Source: an uncultured Bacillota bacterium (GTDB taxonomy: Bacteria > Bacillota > Clostridia > Lachnospirales > Lachnospiraceae). Taken from it: 64,000 bases of DNA. The stretch spans positions 27,374-91,373 of the forward strand of contig CATWQE010000005.1 of the NCBI GenBank assembly GCA_958352855.1, read 5' to 3'. Position 1 is the first letter of the stretch, and each line of letters opens with the position of its first letter. Shown one piece after another: positions 33,275 to 42,403 of this stretch. A model generated the notes under the pieces. That model searched no databases and was not told the origin of the DNA. It saw only the letters and a program-made list of their open reading frames with translations. Made by a program: the position numbers and the translations under genes.

Positions 33275-34629
33275 AAGAAGAGCAGCATGATTTTTCCAGG
33301 GGAAGTATGCTGGGGAACATTCTCCGGCTGTCCCTTCCTCTGATTGTGGCGCAGTTTATTAATGTTTTATATAATATTGTGGACAGAATGTACATTGGAA
33401 GAATTCCGGGAGCAGAGTCAGCAGCTCTTACAGGAGTGGGAGTTGCCTTCCCTATCATTACAGGTATTACCGCGTTTTCATTACTGGTGGGAACAGGAGG
33501 AGCGCCCCTTTGTTCCATTGCCAGAGGAAAAGGAGACGAGAAGAGAGCAGAGCACATTATGGGAAATTCCTTCCTTATGACTCTGGTTATGGGGGTGGCG
33601 CTTCTTGGAATGGGACTTTTGGTGAAGGAGCCTCTGTTATATGCCCTGGGAGCCAGTCCTGCAACCTTTGGCTATGCCAATGACTATATCAGCATTTATC
33701 TTTTGGGTACAGTGTTTGTTATGATTAGTCTTTCTATGAATGGATTTATTAATTGTCAGGGATTTGCCAAAATGGGAATGCTTACGGTACTCATTGGAGC
33801 AGTTTTGAACCTGATTCTGGACCCGGTGTTTATTTTTGTATTTCATATGGGTGTGAAAGGGGCTGCCGTTGCAACGGTCCTTTCCCAGATGGTATCAGCT
33901 TTTTGGGTGGTGGGGTTTCTCACAGGAAAGAAGACCTTGCTTCACCTTCGGATATCTTCTATGAAGCCGGATTTTCCCTGTATGGGAGAGATTTTAAGCC
34001 TGGGACTTTCGGGATTTATTATGGCGGCAACCAACTGTGGCGTCCAGGTGGTTTGTAATGTAACCCTTCAATCCTATGGCGGGGATGTGTATGTGGGAAT
34101 TATGACCATTGTGAATTCGGTAAGAGAGGTGCTAAGTGTTCCGGCCAGTGGGCTGACCCAGGGAACACAGCCGATTTTAGGCTTTAATTACGGAGCCGGG
34201 GAATATGCAAGGGTGAAATCAGGGATTAAGATTATGTCTGTGATTTGTATGGTATACACCACCATTGCCTGGGGGATTACCCTGTTAATTCCCCAGGTAT
34301 TTATCCGCCTGTTCAATGGAGGAGAAGAGCTTATGGAGCTTGGTGTACCAGCCATGCGGATTTATTTCTTTGGCTTTTGCTTCATGTCTTTGCAGTTTGC
34401 AGGACAGAGTGTCTTTACCGGGCTTGGAAAAGCAAAGCAGGCCATTTTCTTCTCCCTGCTTCGGAAAGCTGTGATTGTGATTCCACTGACATTGTGGCTG
34501 CCAAAGGTGGCAGGCCTTGGGGCAACCGGAGTATTCTTAGCAGAACCTGTTTCCAATTTTATTGGAGGAACTGCCTGCTTTGTAACCATGCTTTGGGTTA
34601 TCTGGCCTGCTCTTTCAAGAAAGTTGTAG
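33271..34629 (+). CDS. MATE family efflux transporter
   Basis: 452 residues, 12 membrane helices; N-terminal GSMLGNILRLSLPLIVAQFINVLYNIVDRMYIG and the second-half repeat AATNCGVQVVCN...GTQPILGFNYGAGEY are MatE features. Exports cationic or other small compounds driven by Na+ or H+. Overlaps rarA by 4 bp at its start and converges on aroK with 15 bp of overlapping 3' coding sequence. Confidence 0.92.
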   Translation: MKEEQHDFSRGSMLGNILRLSLPLIVAQFINVLYNIVDRMYIGRIPGAESAALTGVGVAFPIITGITAFSLLVGTGGAPLCSIARGKGDEKRAEHIMGNSFLMTLVMGVALLGMGLLVKEPLLYALGASPATFGYANDYISIYLLGTVFVMISLSMNGFINCQGFAKMGMLTVLIGAVLNLILDPVFIFVFHMGVKGAAVATVLSQMVSAFWVVGFLTGKKTLLHLRISSMKPDFPCMGEILSLGLSGFIMAATNCGVQVVCNVTLQSYGGDVYVGIMTIVNSVREVLSVPASGLTQGTQPILGFNYGAGEYARVKSGIKIMSVICMVYTTIAWGITLLIPQVFIRLFNGGEELMELGVPAMRIYFFGFCFMSLQFAGQSVFTGLGKAKQAIFFSLLRKAVIVIPLTLWLPKVAGLGATGVFLAEPVSNFIGGTACFVTMLWVIWPALSRKL

Positions 34630-35121
34630 TTCTTTTGCAATTTCCTCACAGATTTCAGCCACAGACTTGCGGTCTGTGGAGATAACAATATCAGCGGCAG
34701 CCAGGTATTTTTCCTGTCGCTGCTGCATAAGACTGGCAATGCTTTCCGGCGTTTTGCGATCTTTTAAAAGAGGACGGGAGGTGTCTGTTTTTGTCCGGTC
34801 AAGGATGGTCTCAGGGCTGGCGGTTAACAGGACAACCTTACCGTTCTTTTTCATTTCTGTTACATTTTCTTCTCTCAGGGCAGCGCCGCCCCCACAGGAA
34901 ATGATTTTGTTCTGGCAATTCTGCAGGTTCCTTAAAAGCTCTGTTTCCAGTCTGCGAAAATAAGATTCACCATGTACCTGAAAAATTTCCGGGATGGACA
35001 TGCCCTCCTGTCTGGCAAGAACTTCATCCATTTCTACGATTTCCATATGATACTGGCGGCTTAAGGAAGCTGCCACTGTGCTTTTTCCGGTTCCCATAAA
35101 TCCGATTAAAACAAGATTCAT
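34615..35121 (-). CDS. aroK: Shikimate kinase
   Basis: 168 residues starting at the ATG whose complement is 35119-35121; AAGGTGG stands 8 bases before it, so the in-frame start four codons upstream is not used. Walker A GFMGTGKST, shikimate-binding DEVLARQEGMSI, SCGGGAALRE and the lid TSRPLLKDR are present. Phosphorylates shikimate in the chorismate pathway; aroF lies 14 kb away. Last 15 bp overlap the MATE gene on the other strand. Confidence 0.95.
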   Translation of the reverse strand: MNLVLIGFMGTGKSTVAASLSRQYHMEIVEMDEVLARQEGMSIPEIFQVHGESYFRRLETELLRNLQNCQNKIISCGGGAALREENVTEMKKNGKVVLLTASPETILDRTKTDTSRPLLKDRKTPESIASLMQQRQEKYLAAADIVISTDRKSVAEICEEIAKELQLS

Positions 35122-35202
35122 AAAATTTTCCACCTTTTCGATTTAAAGTATGAAAATATTATAACAGCAGAAAAGGTCCGGTTCAAGTGGGAAAAGATAT
35201 CA

Positions 35203-35310
35203 TTAGCCGACTAATTATATTTTTGTGAGATATTTCTAAAAAAAATGTAAAATATGGAAGTTTAACTTGATTTTTTTACAGAATGGACATAATATATGTT
35301 AATCGACTAA
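35203..35310 (+). promoter_or_regulatory. Promoter and two operator sites of the MarR/ABC exporter operon
   Basis: TTGATT (35267-35272), 17-bp spacer, TAATAT (35290-35295). Near-palindromes TTAGCCGACTAA (35203-35214) and TTAATCGACTAA (35299-35310) lie on both sides; the second overlaps the start of transcription. Matching half-sites around a CGACTAA core suggest autorepression by the MarR protein encoded next. Confidence 0.75.
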
Positions 35311-35332
35311 TGAAAAGAAAGGAGTAGCGAAG

Positions 35333-35800
35333 ATGCAAATCGGAAATAAGGATGACAGCTTGCGAAGACGATTGGTGCAGCTTACTCATTTGTATTTCAG
35401 AGAAACTTTTCATGAATTGAAAAAAATCGGGATTCATCCAAAACAGGTTCCCTTCATGATTCTTTTAAGTGACCATGAGGGACTCAGCCAGCGGGAAATT
35501 TCAGAGGAACTGGGTATCAGTGCGCCTACAGTAGCAGTATCTGTGAAGCGGTTAGAAAAATCCGGACTGGTAGAGCGTCAGGAGGATGAAAAGGACCTGA
35601 GAAGATGCAGGATTTATCTCACAACTCAGGGGAAAGCAGTAATCTGTAATGTGAAGAAATGTGTGGAGGAAAAGGAAGCCCTGGTATTTCAGGGATTTAC
35701 AGAAGGTGAGCAGTGCTTAATGAAACGTTTCTTTGACCAGATGATAGAGAACCTGACAGAGAAAAAAGAAGAAACAGGAAAGGAGAAAACAGATGTTTAA
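35333..35800 (+). CDS. MarR-family repressor
   Basis: 155 residues. Winged helix with GLSQREISEELGISAPTVAVSVKRLEKSGLVERQEDEKDLRRCRIYLT; dimerisation helices at both ends. Genes of this layout repress the multidrug exporter they precede and release DNA on binding a drug. Overlaps the first exporter gene by 8 bp. Confidence 0.93.
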   Translation: MQIGNKDDSLRRRLVQLTHLYFRETFHELKKIGIHPKQVPFMILLSDHEGLSQREISEELGISAPTVAVSVKRLEKSGLVERQEDEKDLRRCRIYLTTQGKAVICNVKKCVEEKEALVFQGFTEGEQCLMKRFFDQMIENLTEKKEETGKEKTDV

Positions 35801-37961
35801 AATGTTTCATTATATGAAAGAGCGTTGGTATTATATTGTGATGATTGTGGCGCTCTTGTTTGTTCAGGCATTTTGTGACCTGTCTTTGCCGGATTATACA
35901 TCTAAGATTATTAATGTGGGAATCCAGCAAAAAGGTGTGGAAGATGGAGTGCCGGAAACCATAAGAGAGGAATCCATGGATAAATTATTGCTTTTTCTGG
36001 AACAGGAAGAAGCAGAAGAAGTGCTGGATGCTTACAAGAATAAGGATGGAATTTATGAGCTTCAGTCTGTGACGGAGGAAGAACGGCAAGAACTGAATCA
36101 GATTTTGGGAATCCCGGAGCTGGTTGTGACAGGGCTTTCGGATGAAGAATCAGAAGAAACAAAGAAAATCAAAGAGCAGATGGAACTTCCCAAGGAAGCA
36201 GATTTGTTCCAGGTTTTTCAGAGTATGCCAAAGGAACAGCTACAGACCATGACAGAGGAAATGAAAAAGAAACTGGAAGAAATGCCGGATTCCATTGTAA
36301 CCCAGAGCGCAGTGCTTTTTGTGGAGCAGGAGTATGAGGCTCAGGATATTGATATGGATAAGTTGCAAATGGAGTATATCCTCATGAGCGGCGTAAAAAT
36401 GCTTGGGCTGGCCTTTCTGGCTATGGCAGCAGCCATTGCAGTGACCTTCCTGTCAGCAAGAGTAGCGGCAGTGCTGGGACGGAATCTGAGAAACAGTATT
36501 TACAGAAAGGTGATTTCTTTTTCGGGCAGGGAACTGAACCAGTTTTCCACAGCGTCTTTGATTACCAGAAGCACTAATGACGTACAGCAGGTACAGATGC
36601 TGTTTACTCTTTTGTTCCGTATTGTTCTGTATGCGCCAATTCTGGGAATCGGCGGCGTTTATAAGGTGTTCCAGACCGATGCGTCCATGACCTGGATTCT
36701 GGCCCTGGCGGTAGTGGTAATCACGCTGTTTGTGGTACTGCTGTTTCGGATTGCCATGCCGAAATTTACCAGGCTGCAGTTTTTAATTGATGAATTAAAC
36801 CTGGTTTCCAGGGAGATTCTTACCGGTGTGCCGGTTGTACGGGCATTTAGCAGGGAGAAACATGAGGAAGAGCGTTTTGAAGAAGCCAATGCCAGACTTA
36901 CCAAAACCAATCTTTTTGTAAACCGTTGTATGACCTTTATGATGCCGGTTATGATGCTGTTGATGAATGGCGTTACGGTTCTTATTGTGTGGAACGGAGC
37001 CCATGCAGTAAATGAAGGTTCCATGCAGGTGGGAAATATGATGGCATTTATGCAGTATGCAATGCAGATTATTATGGCATTTTTAATGATTACCATGATG
37101 TCTATTATGATTCCAAGAGCCAATGTGGCGGCAAAACGTATTAATGAGGTGATGGAAACCCAGGTAAGTATTCAGGACAGCCAGGAAGTACAGTCTGTGC
37201 AGGAAGATAAGAAAGGACAGATTGTGTTTGACCATGTAAGCTTTGCTTATCCGGGAGCGGATGAAAAAACGCTGCATGACATTGACTTTACTGCCAGAAA
37301 AGGGGAAACCGTAGCCTTTATTGGAAGTACAGGAAGCGGCAAGAGTACCCTGGTAAATCTGATTCCACGTTTCTTTGACGTGACAGAGGGACGTATTCTG
37401 GTAGATGGAGTGGATATCAGAAATCTGAAACTCCATGATTTGCGGGAACGGATTGGTTATGTGCCCCAGAAGGCAGTGCTGTTCTCAGGTACCATTGATT
37501 CTAATATTCGCTACGGAAAAGAGGAAGCAACAGAGGCAGAAGTGAAAAAGGCTGCCAAGATTGCTCAGGCATGGGAATTTATTGAAGAAAAAGAAGAGGG
37601 TGTAGATTCTGCTATTGCCCAGGGAGGAACCAATGTTTCCGGCGGACAGAAACAGCGGCTTTCCATTGCAAGAGCCATTGCCAAAGAGCCGGAAATCTAT
37701 ATTTTTGACGATAGTTTTTCCGCTCTGGATTATAAGACAGATGTAGTTTTGCGCCGGGCATTGAAACAGGAAACCAAAGATGCTACTACATTGATTGTTG
37801 CTCAGAGAATCAGTACCATTCTCCATGCAGATAAGATTCTGGTTCTGGATGAGGGACGTGTGGTTGGACAGGGAACGCACAGAGAGCTTTTGAATTCCTG
37901 TGAGGTTTACCGTCAGATTGCCATGTCACAGCTATCAGAGGAGGAATTAGCCAATGAGTAA
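35793..37961 (+). CDS. Heterodimeric ABC exporter subunit with degenerate ATP site
   Basis: 722 residues. Six-helix exporter domain, then an ATPase domain: Walker A IGSTGSGKST, signature NVSGGQKQRLSIARA, Walker B IYIFDDSFSALD. Asp follows the Walker B Asp where the catalytic Glu normally is, as in the degenerate site of heterodimeric exporters (TM287/288, BmrCD type). Between helix 1 and helix 2 is an acidic insertion of about 150 residues (~50-200), probably outside the cell. Works with the next gene; regulated by the MarR protein. Confidence 0.92.
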   Translation: MFKMFHYMKERWYYIVMIVALLFVQAFCDLSLPDYTSKIINVGIQQKGVEDGVPETIREESMDKLLLFLEQEEAEEVLDAYKNKDGIYELQSVTEEERQELNQILGIPELVVTGLSDEESEETKKIKEQMELPKEADLFQVFQSMPKEQLQTMTEEMKKKLEEMPDSIVTQSAVLFVEQEYEAQDIDMDKLQMEYILMSGVKMLGLAFLAMAAAIAVTFLSARVAAVLGRNLRNSIYRKVISFSGRELNQFSTASLITRSTNDVQQVQMLFTLLFRIVLYAPILGIGGVYKVFQTDASMTWILALAVVVITLFVVLLFRIAMPKFTRLQFLIDELNLVSREILTGVPVVRAFSREKHEEERFEEANARLTKTNLFVNRCMTFMMPVMMLLMNGVTVLIVWNGAHAVNEGSMQVGNMMAFMQYAMQIIMAFLMITMMSIMIPRANVAAKRINEVMETQVSIQDSQEVQSVQEDKKGQIVFDHVSFAYPGADEKTLHDIDFTARKGETVAFIGSTGSGKSTLVNLIPRFFDVTEGRILVDGVDIRNLKLHDLRERIGYVPQKAVLFSGTIDSNIRYGKEEATEAEVKKAAKIAQAWEFIEEKEEGVDSAIAQGGTNVSGGQKQRLSIARAIAKEPEIYIFDDSFSALDYKTDVVLRRALKQETKDATTLIVAQRISTILHADKILVLDEGRVVGQGTHRELLNSCEVYRQIAMSQLSEEELANE

Positions 37962-39789
37962 AGCAAGAGGACCAATGGGTCATGGCCATGGACATGGAAT
38001 GTCCGGTGAAAAGGCCAAGGATTTTAAAAGTGCTATGAAACGGTTGTTTCAGTATATGAAACGTTATCGTATCCAGCTTGGAATCATGATGATTTTTGCA
38101 GTTGGCAGTACTATATTTAATATTATCGGACCAAAGATTTTAGGAAAAGCGACCACAGAACTTTTTAATGGTCTGGTGTCAAAAATCAGTGGAGGCAGCG
38201 GAATTAATTTCGGAAAAATCGGTGAAATTCTGCTGTGGACTCTGGGACTTTATCTGGTAAGCTCTGCCTTTTCCTTTATTCAGGGCTGGATTATGACCGG
38301 TATTTCAAATCAGGTGACGTATAGTCTGAGAAAGGATATTTCCAAAAAGATTAACCGCCTGCCCATGAAATATTTTGAAAGCAGAACACATGGAGAGATT
38401 TTGTCCAGGATTACTAATGATGTGGATACCCTGCAAACCAGTATTAACCAGAGTTTTACACAGTTGATTACTTCTGTGACCATGTTGATTGGTGTCTTTC
38501 TTATGATGCTTTCCATTAATGTATGGATGACTCTGGCGGCTGTTCTGATTCTGCCGATTTCCATGCTGATTATTTCCAGGGTTATGAAACGCTCCCAGAA
38601 ATATTTCCAGGCGCAACAGAAATATCTGGGGGAAGTAAACGGTCAGATTGAGGAAATCTACAGTGGACAGAATGTGGTAAAAGCCTTTAACAAAGAGGAA
38701 GACGTAGTAAAAGAATTTGAAGCAACCAACGAAAAGCTTTATACTTCTGCATGGCGTTCACAGTTTTTCTCTGGCATGATGATGCCTATTATGCAGTTTG
38801 TGGGAAATCTGGGTTATGTTATGGTCGCCCTTCTTGGCGGTGTTATGGTGATTAAAGGAAAAGTTGCAGTGGGTGATATCCAGGCGTTTTTCCAGTATAT
38901 CAGAAACTTTACCCAGCCTATCCAGCAGATTGCTCAGGTTACGAACCTTCTCCAGTCTTCTGCCGCTGCTGCAGAGCGTGTGTTTGAATTTTTGGATGAG
39001 GAAGAAGAAGATCAGATAGCAGAGCATCCGGTGGACATCAGGGAGATTCAGGGAAATGTGGAAGCGCGCCATGTGGCCTTTGGATATAATCCAGACCGTC
39101 TGATTATCCACGATTTCAGCGGTGTGGTAAAGGCTGGACAGAAGGTAGCCATTGTAGGTCCCACAGGAGCCGGAAAAACTACCATGATTAAACTGTTGAT
39201 GCGGTTCTATGATGTAAATTCAGGGGAAATTCTCATAGACGGTCACAATGTAAAGGACTTTAACAGAAGCCAGCTTCGTGAAATGTTTGGAATGGTGCTT
39301 CAGGATACCTGGCTGTTCCATGGAACCATTATGGAAAATATCCGTTACGGAAGACTGGATGCAACAGACGAGGAAGTTATAGCAGCGGCAAAAGCAGCCC
39401 ATGCTCATCATTTCATTATGTCCCAGCCGGGAGGCTACCAAATGATGCTTAATGAGGAAACCAGCAACATTTCCCAGGGACAGAAGCAGCTTCTTACTAT
39501 TGCAAGAGCGATTCTGGCAGATAATAAGATTCTGATTTTAGACGAAGCAACTTCTTCGGTAGATACCAGAACAGAAGAGCAGATTCAGGGCGCTATGGAT
39601 AATCTCATGCGTGGAAGAACCAGCTTTGTCATTGCACACAGACTTTCTACCATTCGTGATGCAGATTTGATTCTGGTTATGAAAGACGGAGATATTATTG
39701 AACAGGGAACTCACGATTCCCTGCTGGCAGAAGGCGGCTTCTATGCAAACCTCTATAACAGCCAGTTTGAAAAAGCAGAGGCAATTTAA
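37954..39789 (+). CDS. Heterodimeric ABC exporter subunit with consensus catalytic Glu
   Basis: 611 residues. Begins with a Gly/His-rich cytoplasmic tail (GPMGHGHGHGM), then six helices and an ATPase domain: Walker A VGPTGAGKTT, Walker B ILILDEATSSVD with the catalytic Glu, and a non-standard signature NISQGQKQLL in place of LSGGQ. Combined with the preceding subunit this gives one consensus and one degenerate ATP site. Overlaps that gene by 8 bp. Multidrug or lipid export is likely. Confidence 0.92.
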   Translation: MSKARGPMGHGHGHGMSGEKAKDFKSAMKRLFQYMKRYRIQLGIMMIFAVGSTIFNIIGPKILGKATTELFNGLVSKISGGSGINFGKIGEILLWTLGLYLVSSAFSFIQGWIMTGISNQVTYSLRKDISKKINRLPMKYFESRTHGEILSRITNDVDTLQTSINQSFTQLITSVTMLIGVFLMMLSINVWMTLAAVLILPISMLIISRVMKRSQKYFQAQQKYLGEVNGQIEEIYSGQNVVKAFNKEEDVVKEFEATNEKLYTSAWRSQFFSGMMMPIMQFVGNLGYVMVALLGGVMVIKGKVAVGDIQAFFQYIRNFTQPIQQIAQVTNLLQSSAAAAERVFEFLDEEEEDQIAEHPVDIREIQGNVEARHVAFGYNPDRLIIHDFSGVVKAGQKVAIVGPTGAGKTTMIKLLMRFYDVNSGEILIDGHNVKDFNRSQLREMFGMVLQDTWLFHGTIMENIRYGRLDATDEEVIAAAKAAHAHHFIMSQPGGYQMMLNEETSNISQGQKQLLTIARAILADNKILILDEATSSVDTRTEEQIQGAMDNLMRGRTSFVIAHRLSTIRDADLILVMKDGDIIEQGTHDSLLAEGGFYANLYNSQFEKAEAI

Positions 39790-39802
39790 AAATAAGTAAA
39801 AG

Positions 39803-39857
39803 ACAGAGCCATCCAGTATTTGACAGAAGCAATTACTGAGGTGGCTCTGTTTTTTTC
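39803..39857 (+). terminator. Terminator of the exporter operon
   Basis: ACAGAGCCA (39803-39811) pairs with TGGCTCTGT (39842-39850), followed by T7. Confidence 0.85.
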
Positions 39858-39858
39858 A

Positions 39859-39887
39859 TTGAGAGGAAAGGGAGTGGGTGGTATAAT
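39859..39887 (+). promoter_or_regulatory. Promoter of the second amidase gene
   Basis: TTGAGA (39859-39864), 17-bp spacer, TATAAT (39882-39887). Confidence 0.75.
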
Positions 39888-39924
39888 GATTGCATGTAAA
39901 AAAAGGTTTATGGGAGAAAGATAT

Positions 39925-40806
39925 ATGAGTATATTAAAGATTGCGTTGCTGCAAGTCGCGCCTGGTAAGACGATTGATGAGAATCGGGAAAAGGGGATTG
40001 AGGCTTGTAAAAAAGCAAAAGAAATGGGAGCGGACATTGCTCTGTTTCCGGAAATGTGGAGCAATGGTTACCGGATTTATGACAGACCGGCAAAAGAATG
40101 GCAGGCAGAAGCCATTCCTGTTGAGAGTGATTTTGTGAATGCTTTTGGTAGTCTGGCAAAGGAATTGGGTCTTGCAATCGGAATTACTTTGCTGGAGAAA
40201 TTTGAACCTTTTCCCCGTAATTCACTGGTTTTATTTGACCGATATGGAGTGAAAAAATTAGTATATGCGAAGGTGCATACCTGCGATTTTTCAGTGGAGG
40301 CAAATCTTACACCGGGAGAGGATTTTTATGTCACAACACTAGATACAGCAGCAGGTGAAGTGCAGGTGGGAGCCATGATTTGTTATGACAGAGAGTTTCC
40401 GGAAAGCGCGAGAATTCTTATGTTAAAAGGAGCAGAATTAATCCTGGTTCCCAATGCCTGCCCTATGGAAATCAACCGTCTCTCCCAGCTTCGGGGCAGA
40501 GCCTTTGAGAACATGACAGCCATTGCTACCTGCAATTATCCGGAGACAGTGCCGGACTGCAATGGGGGCTCCAGTGTTTTGGATGGAGTAGTTTACTTAC
40601 CGGAATTAGAAGGATCCAGGGACACCTGTATTTTGCAGGCAGGTGAAGAAGAAGGGATTTATCTTGCAGAGCTGGATTTACAGCAGTTGCGGAAATACCG
40701 GGAAACAGAGGTTCATGGAAATGCATACCGCCATCCGAAAAAATATGGAAAATTAGTGGAAACCAGGATTGAAAAACCATTTGTCAGGACAGATTACAGG
40801 GAATAG
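39925..40806 (+). CDS. Carbon-nitrogen hydrolase family protein
   Basis: 293 residues from ATG 39925, with GGGAGAAAG just upstream; in-frame starts at 39820 and 39910 lie before or inside the promoter region or ribosome site. Catalytic triad E43 (LFPEMWSNGY), K116 (YAKVHTC) and C153 (MICYDREFPES). Resembles omega-amidase/N-carbamoylputrescine-type members; substrate not determinable. Only distantly similar to the amidase at 10.0 kb. Followed closely by a DUF1653 gene. Confidence 0.87.
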   Translation: MSILKIALLQVAPGKTIDENREKGIEACKKAKEMGADIALFPEMWSNGYRIYDRPAKEWQAEAIPVESDFVNAFGSLAKELGLAIGITLLEKFEPFPRNSLVLFDRYGVKKLVYAKVHTCDFSVEANLTPGEDFYVTTLDTAAGEVQVGAMICYDREFPESARILMLKGAELILVPNACPMEINRLSQLRGRAFENMTAIATCNYPETVPDCNGGSSVLDGVVYLPELEGSRDTCILQAGEEEGIYLAELDLQQLRKYRETEVHGNAYRHPKKYGKLVETRIEKPFVRTDYRE

Positions 40807-40843
40807 AGAAAAGCAGTGAGTTTAAGCGCATAAGGAGGAAGCA

Positions 40844-41293
40844 ATGGGAAAAATCAGAATTATGAAAAAGAATGATGAATATTCGACAGAATATGAGGTA
40901 GGAGACATTTTTGAAACAACCGGAACCTGGTATGGCGGCGTTCATATTGTAGGAAAAACAGGAGTGCCGGTATCTCTGGATAAAGAAGAATACGTGGAAC
41001 TTAATACAGAACCGGAGAGCAAGGAAGAGATTTCCACCAGAGATATTCAGGAAGGAGATATTGTACAGCATTTTAAAAGAGAGTGGGTTTCAGAAAAAAC
41101 TTCAGAATATCTCTATAAGATACTGGCATTTGCACAACATACAGAAACAGGAGAACATCTGGTAATTTATCAGGCACTCTATACACCATTTAAAGTTTCT
41201 GCCAGACCTTTGTCTATGTTTATGAGTGAAGTAGACAGGGAAAAATATCCGGATATCAGACAGAAATATAGATTTGAGAAAGTGCAGTTGTGA
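40844..41293 (+). CDS. DUF1653 domain protein
   Basis: 149 residues. The second half (about 70-145) has the DUF1653 pattern: GDIVQHFKREWVSEKTSEYLYKILAFAQHTETGEHLVIYQALY...ARPLSMFMSEV. The first ~60 residues look like a small beta barrel (GDIFETTGTWYGGVHIVGKTGVPV). Soluble; function unknown. AGGAGG start site; ends at the HAD gene. Confidence 0.82.
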   Translation: MGKIRIMKKNDEYSTEYEVGDIFETTGTWYGGVHIVGKTGVPVSLDKEEYVELNTEPESKEEISTRDIQEGDIVQHFKREWVSEKTSEYLYKILAFAQHTETGEHLVIYQALYTPFKVSARPLSMFMSEVDREKYPDIRQKYRFEKVQL

Positions 41294-41316
41294 TGGACTT
41301 GCAGAGGAGGAAAACA

Positions 41317-41964
41317 TTGATAAAAGCAGTGATTTTTGATATGTATGAGACCCTGATTACTCATTATGAATGTCCTTTATATTTTAGCGCGGAGATGGCG
41401 AAAGATGCAGGGATTTCAGAAGAAAACTTCAGAAAAATATGGAGAGAAACCGAAACCAAAAGAACCATTGGAAAGCTTTCTTTTGAAGAAGTATTAGAGC
41501 GGATTTTGAAAGAAAATAACAGCTATTCAGAAGAAAAATTAAGATATATAGCTGCTAAACGTATTCATACAAAGGAAGAATTATTTTGCCATTTACACAA
41601 GGAAATTATACCACTGCTGAATGCGTTGAAGGAAAGGAAAATTCAGATTGGATTAATCAGCAATTGTTTTTCCGAAGAGGCAAAGGTTATTAAAAAGAGT
41701 ATTTTATATCCATATTTTGATGTTCCGCTTCTGTCCTATGATGAGGGATTACAGAAACCAGACTTGGAAATTTTTCAGAGATGTCTGGAAAGACTGCAAG
41801 TGTTTCCACAGGAATGTTTGTATGTAGGAGATGGTGGAAGTTTTGAACTGGAAGCAGCAGAAAAAATAGGAATGAAGGCAGTGCAGGCAGTTTGGTATGT
41901 ATCCCAGAGAAAGGCAGAGTTTCGGCAGCTAGAGAGTCCCCTGGAGCTTTTAAGATTACTTTAG
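41317..41964 (+). CDS. HAD-superfamily hydrolase
   Basis: 215 residues from TTG 41317, chosen because AGAGGAGG (41303-41310) lies 6 bases before it; GTG 41290 and ATG 41293 overlap the previous stop and lack a ribosome site. Motif I is DMYET (nucleophile Asp), motif II ISNCF, Lys in LQKPDLEIF and motif IV GDGGSFELEAA. Probably a small-molecule phosphatase. Cotranscribed with the DUF1653 gene. Confidence 0.85.
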   Translation: MIKAVIFDMYETLITHYECPLYFSAEMAKDAGISEENFRKIWRETETKRTIGKLSFEEVLERILKENNSYSEEKLRYIAAKRIHTKEELFCHLHKEIIPLLNALKERKIQIGLISNCFSEEAKVIKKSILYPYFDVPLLSYDEGLQKPDLEIFQRCLERLQVFPQECLYVGDGGSFELEAAEKIGMKAVQAVWYVSQRKAEFRQLESPLELLRLL

Positions 41965-41999
41965 TATTGGAACTCCATGCTGCCATGGAGTTCCAATAC
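41964..41999. terminator. 16-bp perfect hairpin between convergent genes
   Basis: GTATTGGAACTCCATG (41964-41979) and its exact complement (41984-41999) flank a four-base loop. No clear T run follows on either strand, so termination is likely but not certain. Confidence 0.6.
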
Positions 42000-42001
42000 A
42001 C

Positions 42002-42238
42002 TTAAAAATTACTGTATTTTTCTATATATTCTTCTGCCTCTTTTGCAGAAAGAGAAAAACTGTTCATTAATTTTTCCAGAAGCTGTTCTTTGGGAAGCTG
42101 CAGCTCTGAGAAGGTACGGATTATCTCACGAATGCCAGTTTTGATACCGTCTTTCATTCCTGCTTCGTGTCCTTTTTTCCAGGAATCTTCTTTTAAGAAT
42201 TCCCGAAATTCATTTTCGTCATATTCTGTTAAGATCAT
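42002..42238 (-). CDS. Stand-alone C-terminal domain of an Rpn-family nuclease (RpnS-like)
   Basis: 78 residues (MILTEYDENEFREFLKEDSW...LSAKEAEEYIEKYSNF). It matches the C-terminal tail of Rpn/PD-(D/E)XK transposase-like proteins: the EEGxEQGxxEG-like helix (KKGHEAGMKDGIKTGIREII) and the closing MxxFSLSxEEAEEYIEKY motif. The nuclease domain is absent. The gene has its own ribosome site (GAGGTGAT) and promoter, so it is not mere debris. In E. coli rpn genes an internal start makes just this part, which acts as antitoxin to the full nuclease; a similar role is inferred here. Confidence 0.75.
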   Translation of the reverse strand: MILTEYDENEFREFLKEDSWKKGHEAGMKDGIKTGIREIIRTFSELQLPKEQLLEKLMNSFSLSAKEAEEYIEKYSNF

Positions 42239-42275
42239 ATCTATCACCTCAGCCTTGTTTTTACGTAGTATCTTT

Positions 42276-42304
42276 ATTTTAACAAAGATATGATTTTGTA
42301 GCAA
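42276..42304 (-). promoter_or_regulatory. Promoter of the RpnS-like gene
   Basis: Minus strand: TTGCTA (42299-42304), 17-bp spacer, TAAAAT (42276-42281). Confidence 0.6.
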
Positions 42305-42331
42305 CACAAAGAAAATCAAGAGGAAAAGTTC

Positions 42332-42360
42332 TTGTTCAGGGAATTGTTTTTCCGTATAAT
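42332..42360 (+). promoter_or_regulatory. Promoter of the AAA ATPase gene
   Basis: TTGTTC (42332-42337), 17-bp spacer, TATAAT (42355-42360), divergent from the RpnS-like promoter with 27 bp between the two -35 boxes. Confidence 0.7.
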
Positions 42361-42403
42361 AAATTTCATATAAAATGTCTATAAAAGAAACCGGAGGTGA
42401 GCC

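Noticed and set aside
32829..33557. 242-codon open frame on the minus strand
   Set aside because: Antisense to rarA and the MATE gene; composition is that of a shadow frame.
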